From NCBI GenBank assembly GCA_016709335.1, contig JADJNC010000067.1:1-64000 (forward strand): a stretch of DNA of 64,000 nucleotides, given 5' to 3'. Every line of letters begins with the position of its first letter. Within the stretch, counting starts at the first letter, position 1. Made by a program: the position numbers and the translations under genes. The stretch is from Candidatus Propionivibrio dominans (GTDB taxonomy: Bacteria; Pseudomonadota; Gammaproteobacteria; Burkholderiales; Rhodocyclaceae). Below are positions 16,227 to 25,701 of the stretch, piece after piece. The notes under the pieces are model-generated. The model searched no databases and was not told the DNA's origin. It saw only the letters and a list, made by a program, of their open reading frames with translations.

Positions 16227-17694
16227 CGAGAACCTCTCGATCAACCTGAGCCTCGTCTCGCATACCAACGTCGGCAAGACCACGCTGGCCCGTACCCTTC
16301 TTAAACAGGATATCGGCGAGATCGGAGACAGGCCGCATGTGACGGCGTTGTCCGAGCCTCACGTGCTGATACGCGATAGCCAGTCTGCTTCACTCACCCT
16401 CTGGGATACCCCTGGCTTCGGCGATAGCGTCCGGCTTGCCAAGCGCCTGAGCCAGCGCGGGAACCCGATCGGCTGGTTCCTTTCGGAGGTTTGGGATCGC
16501 TGGATGTCCAGACCCCTGTGGTCAAGCCAACAGGCCATGAAGAATGTGAAGGAACAGGCCGATGTGGTCCTCTATCTGGTCAATGCCTCGGAGTCGCCAT
16601 CGGCCGTCGCCTATGTCGAGGCGGAGATGCAAATCCTTTCATGGGTCGAAAAGCCGGTCCTGGTGCTGCTGAACCAGATGGGGAGGCCGCGCCCGAAGGA
16701 CGTCGAGGAAAAGGATCAGGCCGCGTGGCGCCATTATATGGAGCGCTTCCCCATCGTTTTCGGCATCCTGCCGATGGATGCATTTGCTCGCTGCTGGATT
16801 CAGGAAATAGCCCTCTTCGAGATGATCGGCAGAGCGATACCGGACTCCAGGAAGGCCGCATTCGAAGGACTTCAGATGTACTGGGCCGCCGAACGGATCA
16901 AAGACTACCGGCTGTCGGTTGCCGCCATCGGTAAATTCCTTGCCGCTTTGGCATCAGACAGCGAGCACTTCGAGAGCGATGGGCTAAGCGGCAAGCTCAA
17001 GGCGATGGCGCGCAAGCTCGGACGGTCTGACCAAAAGGATGTGCCGCCCGCGGCGAGGGCGATGGAGCGACTGGCAGAACGTGCCGCTGTCTCGATGAAG
17101 TCGCTGACCGATCAGCTCATCGAACTGAACGGTCTCAAGGGTGAGGCGGCCAGGGAGATTCTCAACCGCGTTCAACAGGATCTTTCGATCGACGAGGAGA
17201 TCAACGAAGGCAGCGCTGCGGTGGTTGGCGCCGTAGTGTCGGGAGCGATTTCCGGTTTGGCTGCCGACCTGATGGCAGGGGGACTCACCCTGGGTGCCGG
17301 AGCGATCGCCGGGGCAGTGCTCGGAGGGCTTGGGTTTGCCGGCGTGGCCAAGGGCTATAACCAGATCACTGGCAAGGACGGCACGGTCGTGCGCTGGAAT
17401 CAGGAATCAATCGAGCGATTCTTCTCCGACACCTTGCTCCTCTACCTTGCGGTCGCACATTTCGGCCGCGGCCGCGGCGAGTGGAGCCGGTCCGAGCATC
17501 CGGAGCACTGGCGTTCCGAGGTACAGCGAGTGCTTGAGGGGGGTTCGGCCGATCTCCCCAAGCTTGCCCAAGGCGGGGCGGAGCATGATCGTCGCCACCT
17601 GGAGGAAGCGTTTGAACGATGCGCGGGTTGGGCAATCGAGCGGGTACTACGCAATCTGTATCCCGACTCGAAGCTGCCAAAGATGGGTTTGTGA
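16219..17694 (+). CDS. DUF3482 GTPase
   Basis: The 491-aa protein starts with a G domain: SHTNVGKTTL (P-loop, residues 14-23), LWDTPGFGD (G3) and LVLLNQMG (G4-like). The usual first Gly of the P-loop is Ser14, and the G4 NKxD is changed to NQMG. The middle is helical. The C-terminal third has a glycine-zipper hydrophobic stretch (AVVSGAISGLAADLMAGG, then GAIAGAVLGGLGFAG) that probably enters or touches the membrane. It pairs with the overlapping DUF2868 gene. Confidence 0.85.
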   Translation: MSSENLSINLSLVSHTNVGKTTLARTLLKQDIGEIGDRPHVTALSEPHVLIRDSQSASLTLWDTPGFGDSVRLAKRLSQRGNPIGWFLSEVWDRWMSRPLWSSQQAMKNVKEQADVVLYLVNASESPSAVAYVEAEMQILSWVEKPVLVLLNQMGRPRPKDVEEKDQAAWRHYMERFPIVFGILPMDAFARCWIQEIALFEMIGRAIPDSRKAAFEGLQMYWAAERIKDYRLSVAAIGKFLAALASDSEHFESDGLSGKLKAMARKLGRSDQKDVPPAARAMERLAERAAVSMKSLTDQLIELNGLKGEAAREILNRVQQDLSIDEEINEGSAAVVGAVVSGAISGLAADLMAGGLTLGAGAIAGAVLGGLGFAGVAKGYNQITGKDGTVVRWNQESIERFFSDTLLLYLAVAHFGRGRGEWSRSEHPEHWRSEVQRVLEGGSADLPKLAQGGAEHDRRHLEEAFERCAGWAIERVLRNLYPDSKLPKMGL

Positions 17695-17783
17695 TTGAAG
17701 TTGAACAACGAATGGAGGCAGCGAATGGCACCCAGGATTGCGGCCTACTTCAGGCATTACCCTCTTTATTACACTCTTTCAAG

Positions 17784-18836
17784 CTAATTACCCCTTTTCT
17801 GCCAAAGTGCACCCGGACCACGACCGATGCAATCGACCGTTTGACCTTTCCGGGTAGTCAACACTCGCCGGATCATGTCGCGGCTTACTCCCGGGCAGGC
17901 ACGCTCCAGGTCGGTCAAGGAAAACGTGCTCGTCATTTTGCTGATCGCTTCCAGCACCAGTTGGGTTTTCGAGCCGCGTGGCTCCGAAGTCTCCCCAACG
18001 CGTTCGACAAATTCCCGATACGCTGTCTTGAAAATGAACAGGACGTATTTGATGTATAGCCATGGATCATGCTTGCCTTCGTGCCAGCCCTGCGAGCTTT
18101 GCGCCAGGGTTTCGTAGTAACGATCCTTGTGCTGCTCAACCAGGCGTTCCAGGCTGATGTAGCGACCGACCTCGATGCCCAGTTGGTAACTCTGTAACAG
18201 CCAGAGCAGACGGGAGACTCGGCCATTGCCATCGCGGAACGGATGGATGCACAAGAAATCGAGATTGAACGCTGCCAGCGCGATCAGCGGCGGCACCCAG
18301 CGGTCTTCCAGGCAGGCTTGCCAATCGCCACCCAACTGCGTCATGGCTGCTGGCGTTTCCTTAGCGGGTACGGTGCAAAAACGTACTCGTCCCCTGCCAT
18401 CGGGATAACGCTCGATAATGTCGCTGTCCTTCTCCTTGTACAGACCTGCATCCCAGATCTGTCCGCGTGTCATGGCATGCAGCCGCTGGATGGTTTCGTT
18501 GGAGACTGGGATGTGCTGCGCATCCTGGTGGATCAATGTCAGGGCATCGCGGTAGCCACGCACCTCTTCCTCGTCACGATCACGGAACAGGGGCTCAGGT
18601 GACACCAGCACATCGCGCACCCGGGAAGATTCGACGGACACACCCTCAATACGGTTCGAGGAGACCGCACTTTCGATCAGCGCATGCTCGCGCAGGGCCT
18701 TGAGGCGCTGAGGAGACTGCCGGGTATAGAGCTCCTGCTTGCCGTGAAATTCACCCAGGTCCGAAAGGTACCAAGCCGTGGCTGGGTGAATGGCGTAGTT
18801 GCCATTTGTGAATCGCTTCAAGGTTGATATGTTCAT
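17784..18836 (-). CDS. Fic family protein with N-terminal inhibitory helix
   Basis: The 350-aa protein carries SSNRIEG at residues 59-65, the (S/T)xxxE(G/N) inhibitory motif of class II Fic proteins, and the complete core HPFRDGNGRVSR from residue 198. The C-terminal 60 residues (TFSLTDLERACPGVSRDMIRRVLTT) look like a winged helix that may bind DNA or a partner. AMP transfer is the usual activity. It is a self-regulated Fic protein, unlike the protein at 13457, which lacks that helix. It is convergent with the GTPase gene. Confidence 0.93.
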   Translation of the reverse strand: MNISTLKRFTNGNYAIHPATAWYLSDLGEFHGKQELYTRQSPQRLKALREHALIESAVSSNRIEGVSVESSRVRDVLVSPEPLFRDRDEEEVRGYRDALTLIHQDAQHIPVSNETIQRLHAMTRGQIWDAGLYKEKDSDIIERYPDGRGRVRFCTVPAKETPAAMTQLGGDWQACLEDRWVPPLIALAAFNLDFLCIHPFRDGNGRVSRLLWLLQSYQLGIEVGRYISLERLVEQHKDRYYETLAQSSQGWHEGKHDPWLYIKYVLFIFKTAYREFVERVGETSEPRGSKTQLVLEAISKMTSTFSLTDLERACPGVSRDMIRRVLTTRKGQTVDCIGRGPGALWQKRGN

Positions 18837-18975
18837 AATTTATGACACTAATGCCGAAGATTTCTTGGTCTCATCTGGATGTTCCAGCCGGAATGGGTAA
18901 GCGTAAACTCCAGATTTCACCAAGGTTAAATGTCTTTGACTCCGACGGCAGATGAATGGATATCAGAGGAAGGTA

Positions 18976-19005
18976 CTGGATTCCGGCTTGCGCCGGAATG
19001 ACGGC
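18976..19005. repeat. REP-like palindrome
   Basis: The palindrome attccggcttgcgccggaat with the outer ctgg and gacggc belongs to the family described at 12595. It lies in the roughly 300-base gap between the Fic gene and a hydrolase gene. Confidence 0.8.
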
Positions 19006-19045
19006 TTAGGAGGTGACAGCTTGGGAGGTGACGGCTTGGGAGGTG
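19006..19045. repeat. 15-bp tandem repeat next to a REP palindrome
   Basis: Two full and one partial copy of ttgggaggtgacggc follow the palindrome directly. The repeat unit includes gacggc, the outer end of the palindrome, so the array may have grown from that end. No gene was seen in the rest of the gap. Confidence 0.75.
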
Positions 19046-19135
19046 TTTATCCATTGATTCACAGCCTCTGGGAAGATGCTCATTCTGCCTGCCTCCTGGG
19101 CCGATGCGGCTTTGGGTTGGTGACCGGCAGCCAGA

Positions 19136-19924
19136 TCATTCCTTCGGCTTGATGATCCACGCTGCGATCAGGTCAACAGTTTCTTTCTCCACGCCGACGA
19201 AGCCGTGGTGGTGCATGGCTTCGCAGGGGTCACCGCTGGCGCCCGAGCCGCCGCTGACGAAGACGGTCTTCCTGACTGGCGCATTTTTCAGATCGTCGGC
19301 GATGTTCTTCGCCTCATGCGGACGGCAGGCCCAGCAGGCATCGCTCTCGTTGTGCACGACCAGCGTCGGCACGCGGATTTTTTCGAGAGCCTGCTTCGGT
19401 ACCGCGCCAGGAACCTTGTAGGCCACGATCGAGGACGTCAGCACGACGCCCGAAACGAGATTTTCGCTGTCCTGAATCGCCGCGGCGGCGGCCGAAATCG
19501 TTCCCATGCTGGTACCGATCACCCAAATCGGGAGCGGGCTTTTGCGCCTGATCTCCCTGAAAATCGCCACATTGTCTGCGCCGTGTTTTTCTCCCGTCCG
19601 CACGCCGCCGAGCGCGAGGTCGATGCCGTCCGTCGGGCGGCCGACCATGACGACATTGAAGGGGAAACCGGCCCAGTGCTTGCCGGTGCGGATCAGGAAG
19701 TTGCCGCTGCCCGGCCAGCCGTCTGCGCCGATCTTGCCGTACCCCCCGGCTCCGCCCGAAAAGAGCACGAGGGTGGCCAGTGCCTCGTTGCGCCAGTAAG
19801 TATAGATCGGTACGCTGACGCCCTCGCGCGTGGCGACCCGCTGCTCGTCGCCGATGCCGACCTCCTGCGCATGTAGCAGGCCACAGCAGGCCAGGGCAAA
19901 GAGAACGGCAAGGGTTCGAATCAT
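19136..19924 (-). CDS. Exported alpha/beta-hydrolase-fold protein
   Basis: A signal peptide (MIRTLAVLFALACCGLLHAQE) leads into a 240-residue hydrolase-like domain. Signs are TLVLFSGGAGGYG near the oxyanion position, IGTSMGTISAAAAA as the nucleophile elbow (Ser in GTSMG), VPTLVVHNESDACWAC for the acid, and HHHGFVGVEKETVDLI for the His. The substrate is unknown. The start at 19924 was chosen for the signal peptide; the frame extends to 20140 through REP-like DNA, which is not coding. Confidence 0.82.
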   Translation of the reverse strand: MIRTLAVLFALACCGLLHAQEVGIGDEQRVATREGVSVPIYTYWRNEALATLVLFSGGAGGYGKIGADGWPGSGNFLIRTGKHWAGFPFNVVMVGRPTDGIDLALGGVRTGEKHGADNVAIFREIRRKSPLPIWVIGTSMGTISAAAAAIQDSENLVSGVVLTSSIVAYKVPGAVPKQALEKIRVPTLVVHNESDACWACRPHEAKNIADDLKNAPVRKTVFVSGGSGASGDPCEAMHHHGFVGVEKETVDLIAAWIIKPKE

Positions 19925-20002
19925 TGTTGACCTATTAATCAGAGGCAGTGAATTAATGGATATGCACCTTCCAAACCGTGGCCCGAGGCCAGGCTTCGCG
20001 CT

Positions 20003-20121
20003 CATTCCGGCGCACCCCAAGGTATTTCCTTCGGTGCACAAGCCGGAATCCATTACCTTCCTGCGATATTCATAAAAGCAATTAGATAAACGAACTGGAC
20101 CCCGGCTTCTACCGGGGTGAC
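20003..20121. repeat. REP-like palindrome pair
   Basis: The segment has attccggcgcaccccaagg, then tgcacaagccggaat, and further on ccccggcttctaccggggtgacgg. It is the same family as 12595 and 23106 and fills most of the 220-base gap between the hydrolase gene and arsC. Confidence 0.78.
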
Positions 20122-20146
20122 GGAAATGATGATTGTTCACAGACGC

Positions 20147-20512
20147 TCAGTCTTCGTGCTCGAGCAGCTCCAGCACCTTCTCCGGTGGGCGCCCGATCAC
20201 TGCCCTGGCGCCGCAGACCACGATCGGTCGCTCGATCAGGATCGGGTGCGCGACGAGCGCCTCAAGACACTGTTCGTCGCTCAGTGTCTGGCCGGCGTAG
20301 TTTTCTTTGAACACCGGCTCGCCACGGCGCACCAGTTCGTTCGCCTTCATGCCGAGCTTCTTGAGCAGGCCGCGCAGTTCTTCCTGGCTCGGCGGCGTCT
20401 TCAGGTAGTCGATCACCTCGGCGTTGAGGCCCCGGGCGGCGATCAGTTCGCAGGCTGAACGGCTCTTCGAGCAGCGGGGGTTGTGATAGATCACGATGGC
20501 AGTATTGTTCAT
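20147..20512 (-). CDS. arsC: Arsenate reductase (glutaredoxin-dependent) ArsC
   Basis: ArsC reduces arsenate to arsenite with glutathione and glutaredoxin. The 121-aa protein has the redox motif YHNPRCSKSR (Cys14), then YLKTPPSQEELRGLLKKLGM and HPILIERPIVV, with Arg residues that bind arsenate. No arsB, arsR or acr3 is beside it, so this may be a housekeeping ArsC-family protein. The stop of the next gene upstream, the CBS protein, is 16 bases away on the same strand. Confidence 0.93.
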   Translation of the reverse strand: MNNTAIVIYHNPRCSKSRSACELIAARGLNAEVIDYLKTPPSQEELRGLLKKLGMKANELVRRGEPVFKENYAGQTLSDEQCLEALVAHPILIERPIVVCGARAVIGRPPEKVLELLEHED

Positions 20513-20528
20513 CGAGTGTCCTTAAAAA

Positions 20529-21176
20529 TCAGCGCCAGATGCTGAGCGGCGGATCGGTGACGATGGCGCGCATGATGTCGCTGTGCGATACGAAGCCGAC
20601 CAGAGTTCCGGCGTCGTTGACGATGGGCACGCCCTCCACGTCGCGATCAAGCATCACGCGCGCAATGCGCCGGATGTCGGTCACCGGACTGGCGGCAACG
20701 ACCGGTGTCGTCATCACGTCGCTAACCCGCCTGGCCAGCACATCGCGCACCTGGCCGTCGTCGACATTGAGCGTGGTCAGCAGATCGCGCTCACTGACGA
20801 TGCCGATCAGGCGCTGCCCGCTGTCCAGCACCGGCGCCTGATGGATCTGGTGTTCGACCAGAACGCGCCAGGCACGCGCCACGTCGTCGTCGGCATTCAC
20901 CGTGACGAGTTGTCGCTGCATGATCTGGTTGGCGTGGTAGAGCGGCCCGCGTTCAATGTTTTGCGGCAGCATGGCCTTGTAGGCCTCGACGGCTTGCCCA
21001 CCCAGGGCGCTGGCTTCTGTTGCGCCCGAATCGGTCGGTAGGACGACTTCCTCGATTTGATCGCCGATGCGGCGTGCGGCAATAACCGGGCCGCGCCGCA
21101 CTACCGGCGATATCCGGGGGAGATTTTCGAGTGTGCCTTGATAAATCGGGCCACTGGTACCGTAGATTGCAAACAT
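20529..21176 (-). CDS. Tandem CBS-domain protein
   Basis: A 90-residue N-terminal region is followed by two CBS domains (ANQIMQRQLVTVNADDDVARAW to IGIVSERDLLTTL, and VSDVMTTPVVAASPVTDIRR to VGFVSHSDIMRAIV). CBS pairs bind adenosine nucleotides and usually regulate a partner. The partner is unknown. The N-terminal region (PIYQGTLENLPRISPVVRR) is also seen in proteins annotated simply as CBS-domain proteins. It is probably co-transcribed with arsC. Confidence 0.88.
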   Translation of the reverse strand: MFAIYGTSGPIYQGTLENLPRISPVVRRGPVIAARRIGDQIEEVVLPTDSGATEASALGGQAVEAYKAMLPQNIERGPLYHANQIMQRQLVTVNADDDVARAWRVLVEHQIHQAPVLDSGQRLIGIVSERDLLTTLNVDDGQVRDVLARRVSDVMTTPVVAASPVTDIRRIARVMLDRDVEGVPIVNDAGTLVGFVSHSDIMRAIVTDPPLSIWR

Positions 21177-21414
21177 TGACTTTCCTCCTGCCGACTATCT
21201 TACACCGACCCATGCGACGCCTCGCGTTGCGCTCAGAGGCTGCCAAGCCTGGCCTAGGGCCACGGTAAAGAAATGAGTTAGCGGAAGAACAAATTTACCG
21301 TAGTTTCATTTGGCCTGAGGCCTTGATTTCGACCCTGATTTGACTCAGTCTTGGCATTCGTGGTCGCCGGGCCGGCAAGTATGGGTAGCGCGACCGGCTC
21401 AAGCATGGAAAACG

Positions 21415-22050
21415 ATGGCTGACAAAACCGAAACTGTCATTCTGATTCACGGGCTGTGGATGCGCGGCCAGGTCATGCTGCCGCAGCAGCACTGGCTGCG
21501 TGCCGAAGGTTTCGCCGCACAACGATTTACATATCCCTCCTGGCGAGACGGCCTGGCCGACAACGTCCGCCTGCTCTCCCGCTTCGTCAATCAAACGCAG
21601 GGCAGCGTCATCCATCTGGTCGCGCACAGCCTTGGCGGCCTGATCACGCTCAGGTTGCTGGCTCAGGAACCCGATCCGCGTATCGGCCGCGTCGTCCTGC
21701 TCGGTACGCCTTATGCCGGTTGTCATTGCGGCGCCACGCTGGCGGCAACGCCTGGTCTGGCGCGACTGGTCGGACGAACTTTCGATGACTGGTTCGGGCT
21801 GCCACGCCCCGTTCTGCCCCCGGCAACGGAGGTCGGCATCATTGCCGGCACCCGTCGCCTGGGTATCGGGCGCATGATCCCCGGACTGCCGCGCCCCAAC
21901 GATGGCTGCATTGCCGTGGACGAAACACGTCTGGCCACGGCAAGCGACAGCATCGCGCTGAACGTCAGCCATTCCGGCATGCTCGTTTCGCGCGCCTGCA
22001 CCGGGCAGATCGCCAGTTTTCTCAAGACGGGAAAGTTCATTCATGCTTAG
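21415..22050 (+). CDS. Alpha/beta hydrolase (small lipase-like)
   Basis: The 211-aa protein has TVILIHGLWMRG (oxyanion loop), VIHLVAHSLGGLITL (nucleophile Ser in AHSLGG), LLGTPYAGCHCG and the C-terminal NVSHSGMLVS with the likely catalytic His. No signal peptide is seen. The ATG at 21415 fits the fold start; the open frame reaches back to 21340 without support. Its stop overlaps the next start by eight bases, pointing to a shared operon with the lipoprotein peptidase. Confidence 0.87.
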   Translation: MADKTETVILIHGLWMRGQVMLPQQHWLRAEGFAAQRFTYPSWRDGLADNVRLLSRFVNQTQGSVIHLVAHSLGGLITLRLLAQEPDPRIGRVVLLGTPYAGCHCGATLAATPGLARLVGRTFDDWFGLPRPVLPPATEVGIIAGTRRLGIGRMIPGLPRPNDGCIAVDETRLATASDSIALNVSHSGMLVSRACTGQIASFLKTGKFIHA

Positions 22051-23104
22051 GGCTATTCTTGCGGCCACCCTGTGCCTGCTCGTTGGCGGTTGCACAACGA
22101 TCAGCTATTACGCCCAGTCGGTCGAGGGTCATCTGCGGCTAATGGCCAGGACGCGAGCGATACCCGACGTGGTGAACCATGCCGACACCGATCCGGCGTT
22201 GCGCAAGCAGCTTGAGCGGGTCAGCGCAATACGCGAATTCGCCAGTCGCCAACTCGACCTGCCGGATAACCAGAACTATCGCTCCTACGCCGACCTCGGG
22301 CGCCCCTACGTGGTCTGGAATGTCTACGCTGCGCCGGAGTTCTCGCTTGAGTTGCAGCAGTGGTGCATGCTGTTCGTCGGCTGCGTCAATTATCGCGGCT
22401 ACTTCGACCAGAACGACGCCGCCCACTACGCCGGCGAGCTGATTGCTGCGGGCACCGAAACCCATGTCAGCGGCGTTCCTGCCTATACCACCCTTGGCTA
22501 CTTCAACGATCCGGTGCTCAACACCTTCCTGCGCTACGGCGACCAGGAAGTCGCCCGCATCGTCTTCCATGAACTTGCGCATCAGATTGTTTACGTCAAT
22601 GGCGACACGGCGTTCAACGAATCGTTTGCCGTCAGCGTCGAGATTGAAGGCGTTCGGCGCTGGCTGACTGAAACGGCGACACCGGAAAGGTTGCGCGAAT
22701 TCGAGAAAAGGCAGGAGCGCAAGGAACAGTTCCATCAGTTGGTGGCACAGACTCGCGACCAGTTACGCACCCTCTATGCCTCATCGCTGGCACCCGATGC
22801 CATGCGAGCCGCCAAGACAGAAGTGATAGCGCAAATGAAGCAAAGCTACGCCGACCTGAAAGCAAGCTGGGGCGGCTATGCAGGATACGACCCGTGGTTC
22901 AGCCAGCCCATGAACAACGCCACCCTGGGTTCGATCAGCCTGTACACGAAATGGGTTCCGGCATTTCAAGCCCTGCTTGAACAGGAGGGAGGCGATCTGC
23001 CGCGCTTTTACCTGCGCGTGGCGGCGCTCGCCGATCTGTCGAAGGAGGAACGGGTCATCGCGCTCGACATGCTCCAGTCGAGCCGCCTGGCCTCTGCAGA
23101 ATAA
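22043..23104 (+). CDS. Lipoprotein aminopeptidase-like protein, COG4324
   Basis: A lipobox (CLLVGGCTT, Cys17) marks a membrane-anchored protein of 353 aa. It carries the zinc motif VFHELAHQIVYV with a downstream Glu in FNESFAV, as in gluzincins. COG4324 is called predicted aminopeptidase; the substrate is not known. It overlaps the upstream hydrolase gene by eight bases. Confidence 0.88.
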   Translation: MLRAILAATLCLLVGGCTTISYYAQSVEGHLRLMARTRAIPDVVNHADTDPALRKQLERVSAIREFASRQLDLPDNQNYRSYADLGRPYVVWNVYAAPEFSLELQQWCMLFVGCVNYRGYFDQNDAAHYAGELIAAGTETHVSGVPAYTTLGYFNDPVLNTFLRYGDQEVARIVFHELAHQIVYVNGDTAFNESFAVSVEIEGVRRWLTETATPERLREFEKRQERKEQFHQLVAQTRDQLRTLYASSLAPDAMRAAKTEVIAQMKQSYADLKASWGGYAGYDPWFSQPMNNATLGSISLYTKWVPAFQALLEQEGGDLPRFYLRVAALADLSKEERVIALDMLQSSRLASAE

Positions 23105-23105
23105 A

Positions 23106-23222
23106 CCGTCACACCGGCGCACCCCAGGGGTGTTTCCTTCGGGGCAGAAGCCGGTGTCCATTACCTTGACTTGTCTGGCTCTGCATTCCCTACGGTCAGA
23201 TTCCGGCTTTCGCCGGAATGAC
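23106..23222. repeat. REP-like palindromes
   Basis: An outer pair (cgtcacaccggcgcacccca and gaagccggtg) and a compact palindrome attccggctttcgccggaat with tgacg ends fill most of the gap before kefF. This is the family seen at 12595. Confidence 0.8.
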
Positions 23223-23272
23223 GTTTTGACTCTTGTTCAGCGACTCCCGCGATTGTGCGATATTCTTCGCGG

Positions 23273-23842
23273 ATGATTTTGATTATCCACGCCCATCCGT
23301 ATCCGCAACATTCTCGCGCCGGACGCGCCTTGCTTGAGGCGGTGCGCGATCTGCCCGATCTCGAAGTGCGTTCGCTCTACGATCTTTATCCCGATTTTGA
23401 TATTGATGTCGCTGCGGAGCAAGCCGCACTGGTGCGCGCCGACCTCGTGGTCTGGCTGCACCCGATCTACTGGTACAGCGTGCCTGCGATGCTGAAGCAC
23501 TGGTTTGACGTGGTGCATCTGCGCGACTGGGCGTACGGCGAAGGGGGCGACAAGCTACGCGGCAAACACTGCCTCTGGGTGACAACAAGCGGCGGGGAAA
23601 CGTCTTCCTTTTCCGAGACCGGCGTCCATCAATTGCCTTTTGCGGCATTCGAGGCACCGCTTCGGCAAACGGCATTATTCTGCGGCATGGTGTGGGAAAC
23701 GCCCATCGTGCTGCATGGCGCGCATGTCATCACGGAAGATGAAATCGGTGCGGCGGCACTAGCCTTTCGCGAACGGCTGGCCACGTGGCGCCCAACCCCC
23801 CTCGCAAGCAGCGAAGCCAATCCGGAGGCCAGGCGATGTTGA
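23273..23842 (+). CDS. kefF: KefF-type NAD(P)H oxidoreductase, Kef antiporter ancillary protein
   Basis: This is a flavodoxin-fold quinone reductase that activates the KefC antiporter. The 189-aa protein has MILIIHAHPYPQHSRAG, LHPIYWYSVPAMLKHWFD and LWVTTSGGETSS, typical of the KefF/KefG/YheR group. The ATG at 23273 is preferred; GTG at 23255 is an alternative six codons upstream. It overlaps the kefC-like gene by seven bases, matching the E. coli kefF-kefC arrangement. Confidence 0.9.
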   Translation: MILIIHAHPYPQHSRAGRALLEAVRDLPDLEVRSLYDLYPDFDIDVAAEQAALVRADLVVWLHPIYWYSVPAMLKHWFDVVHLRDWAYGEGGDKLRGKHCLWVTTSGGETSSFSETGVHQLPFAAFEAPLRQTALFCGMVWETPIVLHGAHVITEDEIGAAALAFRERLATWRPTPLASSEANPEARRC

Positions 23843-25647
23843 CTGATGCACTGATCTATCTTGCCGCTGCGGTCATTTTCGTGCCCATCGCGCAGCGTTT
23901 CAAACTGGGCGCGGTGCTGGGCTACCTGATTGCCGGTGCCGCCATCGGGCCGTGGGGCCTGCGCTTTGTTTCCGATGTCGAGTCGATCATGCACTTCTCC
24001 GAATTCGGCGTCGTGCTGATGCTGTTCGTGATCGGGCTGGAGCTTGAACCCCGGCGCCTGATCGAAATGCGCAAAAGTGTTTTCGGCGGCGGCGCGCTGC
24101 AAGTGGGGCTGACCGGCCTGGCGCTCGCGCTGGCCGCCGGAGCGGCAGGCCTCGGCTGGAAAGCCGCGCTGGTTGTGGGTCTGGCGCTGGCGCTCTCGTC
24201 GACCGCGATTGCCATAGCCACGATGAACGAGCGCAACTTTCTGCCGACCCCAACCGGCCAATCAAGCTTTGCGCTGCTGCTCTTCCAGGATATTGCGGCC
24301 ATTCCCCTGCTCGCCGTCATTCCGCTTCTGGGTGCGGCGTTAGTCGCAAGCGGTGGGGCCGGTGCCGAAGAGCCGGGCTGGATGGCGGCGGCAAAAGCCA
24401 TTGCGGCGGTCGTTGCCGTGATTATCATCGGCCTCTATCTGACACGGCCGCTGCTGCGGCTGGTGGCCCGAACCAATCTGCGCGAAGTCTTTACCGCGTT
24501 TGCCCTGTTGCTGGTGATCGGCATCGCGCAGATCATGTCGCTGGTTGGCCTTTCGATGGGCCTCGGCGCGTTTCTCGCGGGCGTTTTGCTGGCCAGCTCC
24601 GAATATCGTCACGCGCTGGAAACGGACATCGAGCCCTTCAAAGGCCTACTCCTGGGGCTTTTCTTTATCTCGGTGGGCATGGCCATCGATTTCGGGCTGC
24701 TGGTCAGTCAGCCGGCGATGCTGGTCATGCTGTTGCTGGGTTTTCTTGCTCTCAAGCTGGCCACGCTGTGGCTTACTGCACGCCTCATCGGCGTGACTTC
24801 CCGCCAGCGCTGGTTGTTTGCCATTCTGCTTTCGCAAGGCGGTGAATTCGGCTTTGTGGTGTTTGCTGCCGCGCGCACGGTGGGGGTGTTATCGAGCGAG
24901 TGGGCGGCCCTGCTCAACATGACCATCGCGCTCTCGATGGCCACCACGCCACTGTTACTGCTGCTGCACGATTGGTGGATGGCGCACGTCGAATGCGCCA
25001 GTGGGGAAAGGACCAAAGCCGACGAAATCGATGAAAAAGAGGCGCGCGTGATCATCGCCGGTTTCGGGCGTTTCGGGCAGATCATCGGCCGCCTGCTGTT
25101 TGCCAACGGCATCAATGCGGTGGTGCTCGATCACGACCCGGATCAGATCGAGATGCTGCGCAAGTTCGGCTACAAGGTTTTTTATGGCGACGCCGCGCGC
25201 ATCGATCTGTTGCACGCTGCCGGCGCCGCCCAGGCCACGCTGATTGTCAATGCGATTGACGATATCGAGGACAATCTGCTGCTGACCGATATCGTGAAAG
25301 AAAATTTCCCCAAGCTGAAAATGATCGCCCGGGCGCGCAATGTGACGCACTTTATCGAGCTGCGGGCGCGCGGTGTCGAGATCATCGAGCGGGAATCCTT
25401 TGAAGCCGCTCTCAAGGCCGGACGGCATACCCTTGAAATGTTGGGTTTTGAACGTTTCAGGGCGCGTGACATGGCCAATATTTTCCGGCGCCATAACATC
25501 AACGCCATGGAATCGCTGATCCCGGTCTTCAAGGATGAAGCGAGTCGAGTCTCGGCGGTCAAGATAGGCCGCGATGAGCTCGACGCCCTGTTTGCCCGCG
25601 ACCGCGAGCAATTCGAGTCCGAGCATTCGTCGAAGGGTTGGCATTGA
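23836..25647 (+). CDS. kefC: Glutathione-gated K+/H+ antiporter KefC/KefB-type (CPA2)
   Basis: The 603-aa protein has an N-terminal CPA2 exchanger domain of about 12 membrane segments (LGAVLGYLIAGAAIGP, VLMLFVIGLELEPRRL, ALALSSTAIAIATM). The HALETDIEPFKGLLLGLFF segment is typical of Kef. A C-terminal RCK/KTN NAD-binding domain begins VIIAGFGRFGQIIGRLL near residue 405. Kef systems are held shut by glutathione and open on electrophile adducts. gshA and gshB lie further along in this window. Confidence 0.92.
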   Translation: MLTDALIYLAAAVIFVPIAQRFKLGAVLGYLIAGAAIGPWGLRFVSDVESIMHFSEFGVVLMLFVIGLELEPRRLIEMRKSVFGGGALQVGLTGLALALAAGAAGLGWKAALVVGLALALSSTAIAIATMNERNFLPTPTGQSSFALLLFQDIAAIPLLAVIPLLGAALVASGGAGAEEPGWMAAAKAIAAVVAVIIIGLYLTRPLLRLVARTNLREVFTAFALLLVIGIAQIMSLVGLSMGLGAFLAGVLLASSEYRHALETDIEPFKGLLLGLFFISVGMAIDFGLLVSQPAMLVMLLLGFLALKLATLWLTARLIGVTSRQRWLFAILLSQGGEFGFVVFAAARTVGVLSSEWAALLNMTIALSMATTPLLLLLHDWWMAHVECASGERTKADEIDEKEARVIIAGFGRFGQIIGRLLFANGINAVVLDHDPDQIEMLRKFGYKVFYGDAARIDLLHAAGAAQATLIVNAIDDIEDNLLLTDIVKENFPKLKMIARARNVTHFIELRARGVEIIERESFEAALKAGRHTLEMLGFERFRARDMANIFRRHNINAMESLIPVFKDEASRVSAVKIGRDELDALFARDREQFESEHSSKGWH

Positions 25648-25701
25648 TCTGCGGGCGACGTTTGGCGAGTTGGTAGTCAGTCGTGCGAATGGGAAAGGAA
25701 A

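Noticed and set aside
20147..20512. An arsenic resistance operon around arsC
   Set aside because: No arsR, arsB, acr3 or arsA is next to it; only the reductase is present.
21295..22095. Antisense ORF of 266 codons over the small hydrolase gene
   Set aside because: The plus-strand gene has the full hydrolase motif set; the antisense product has none.
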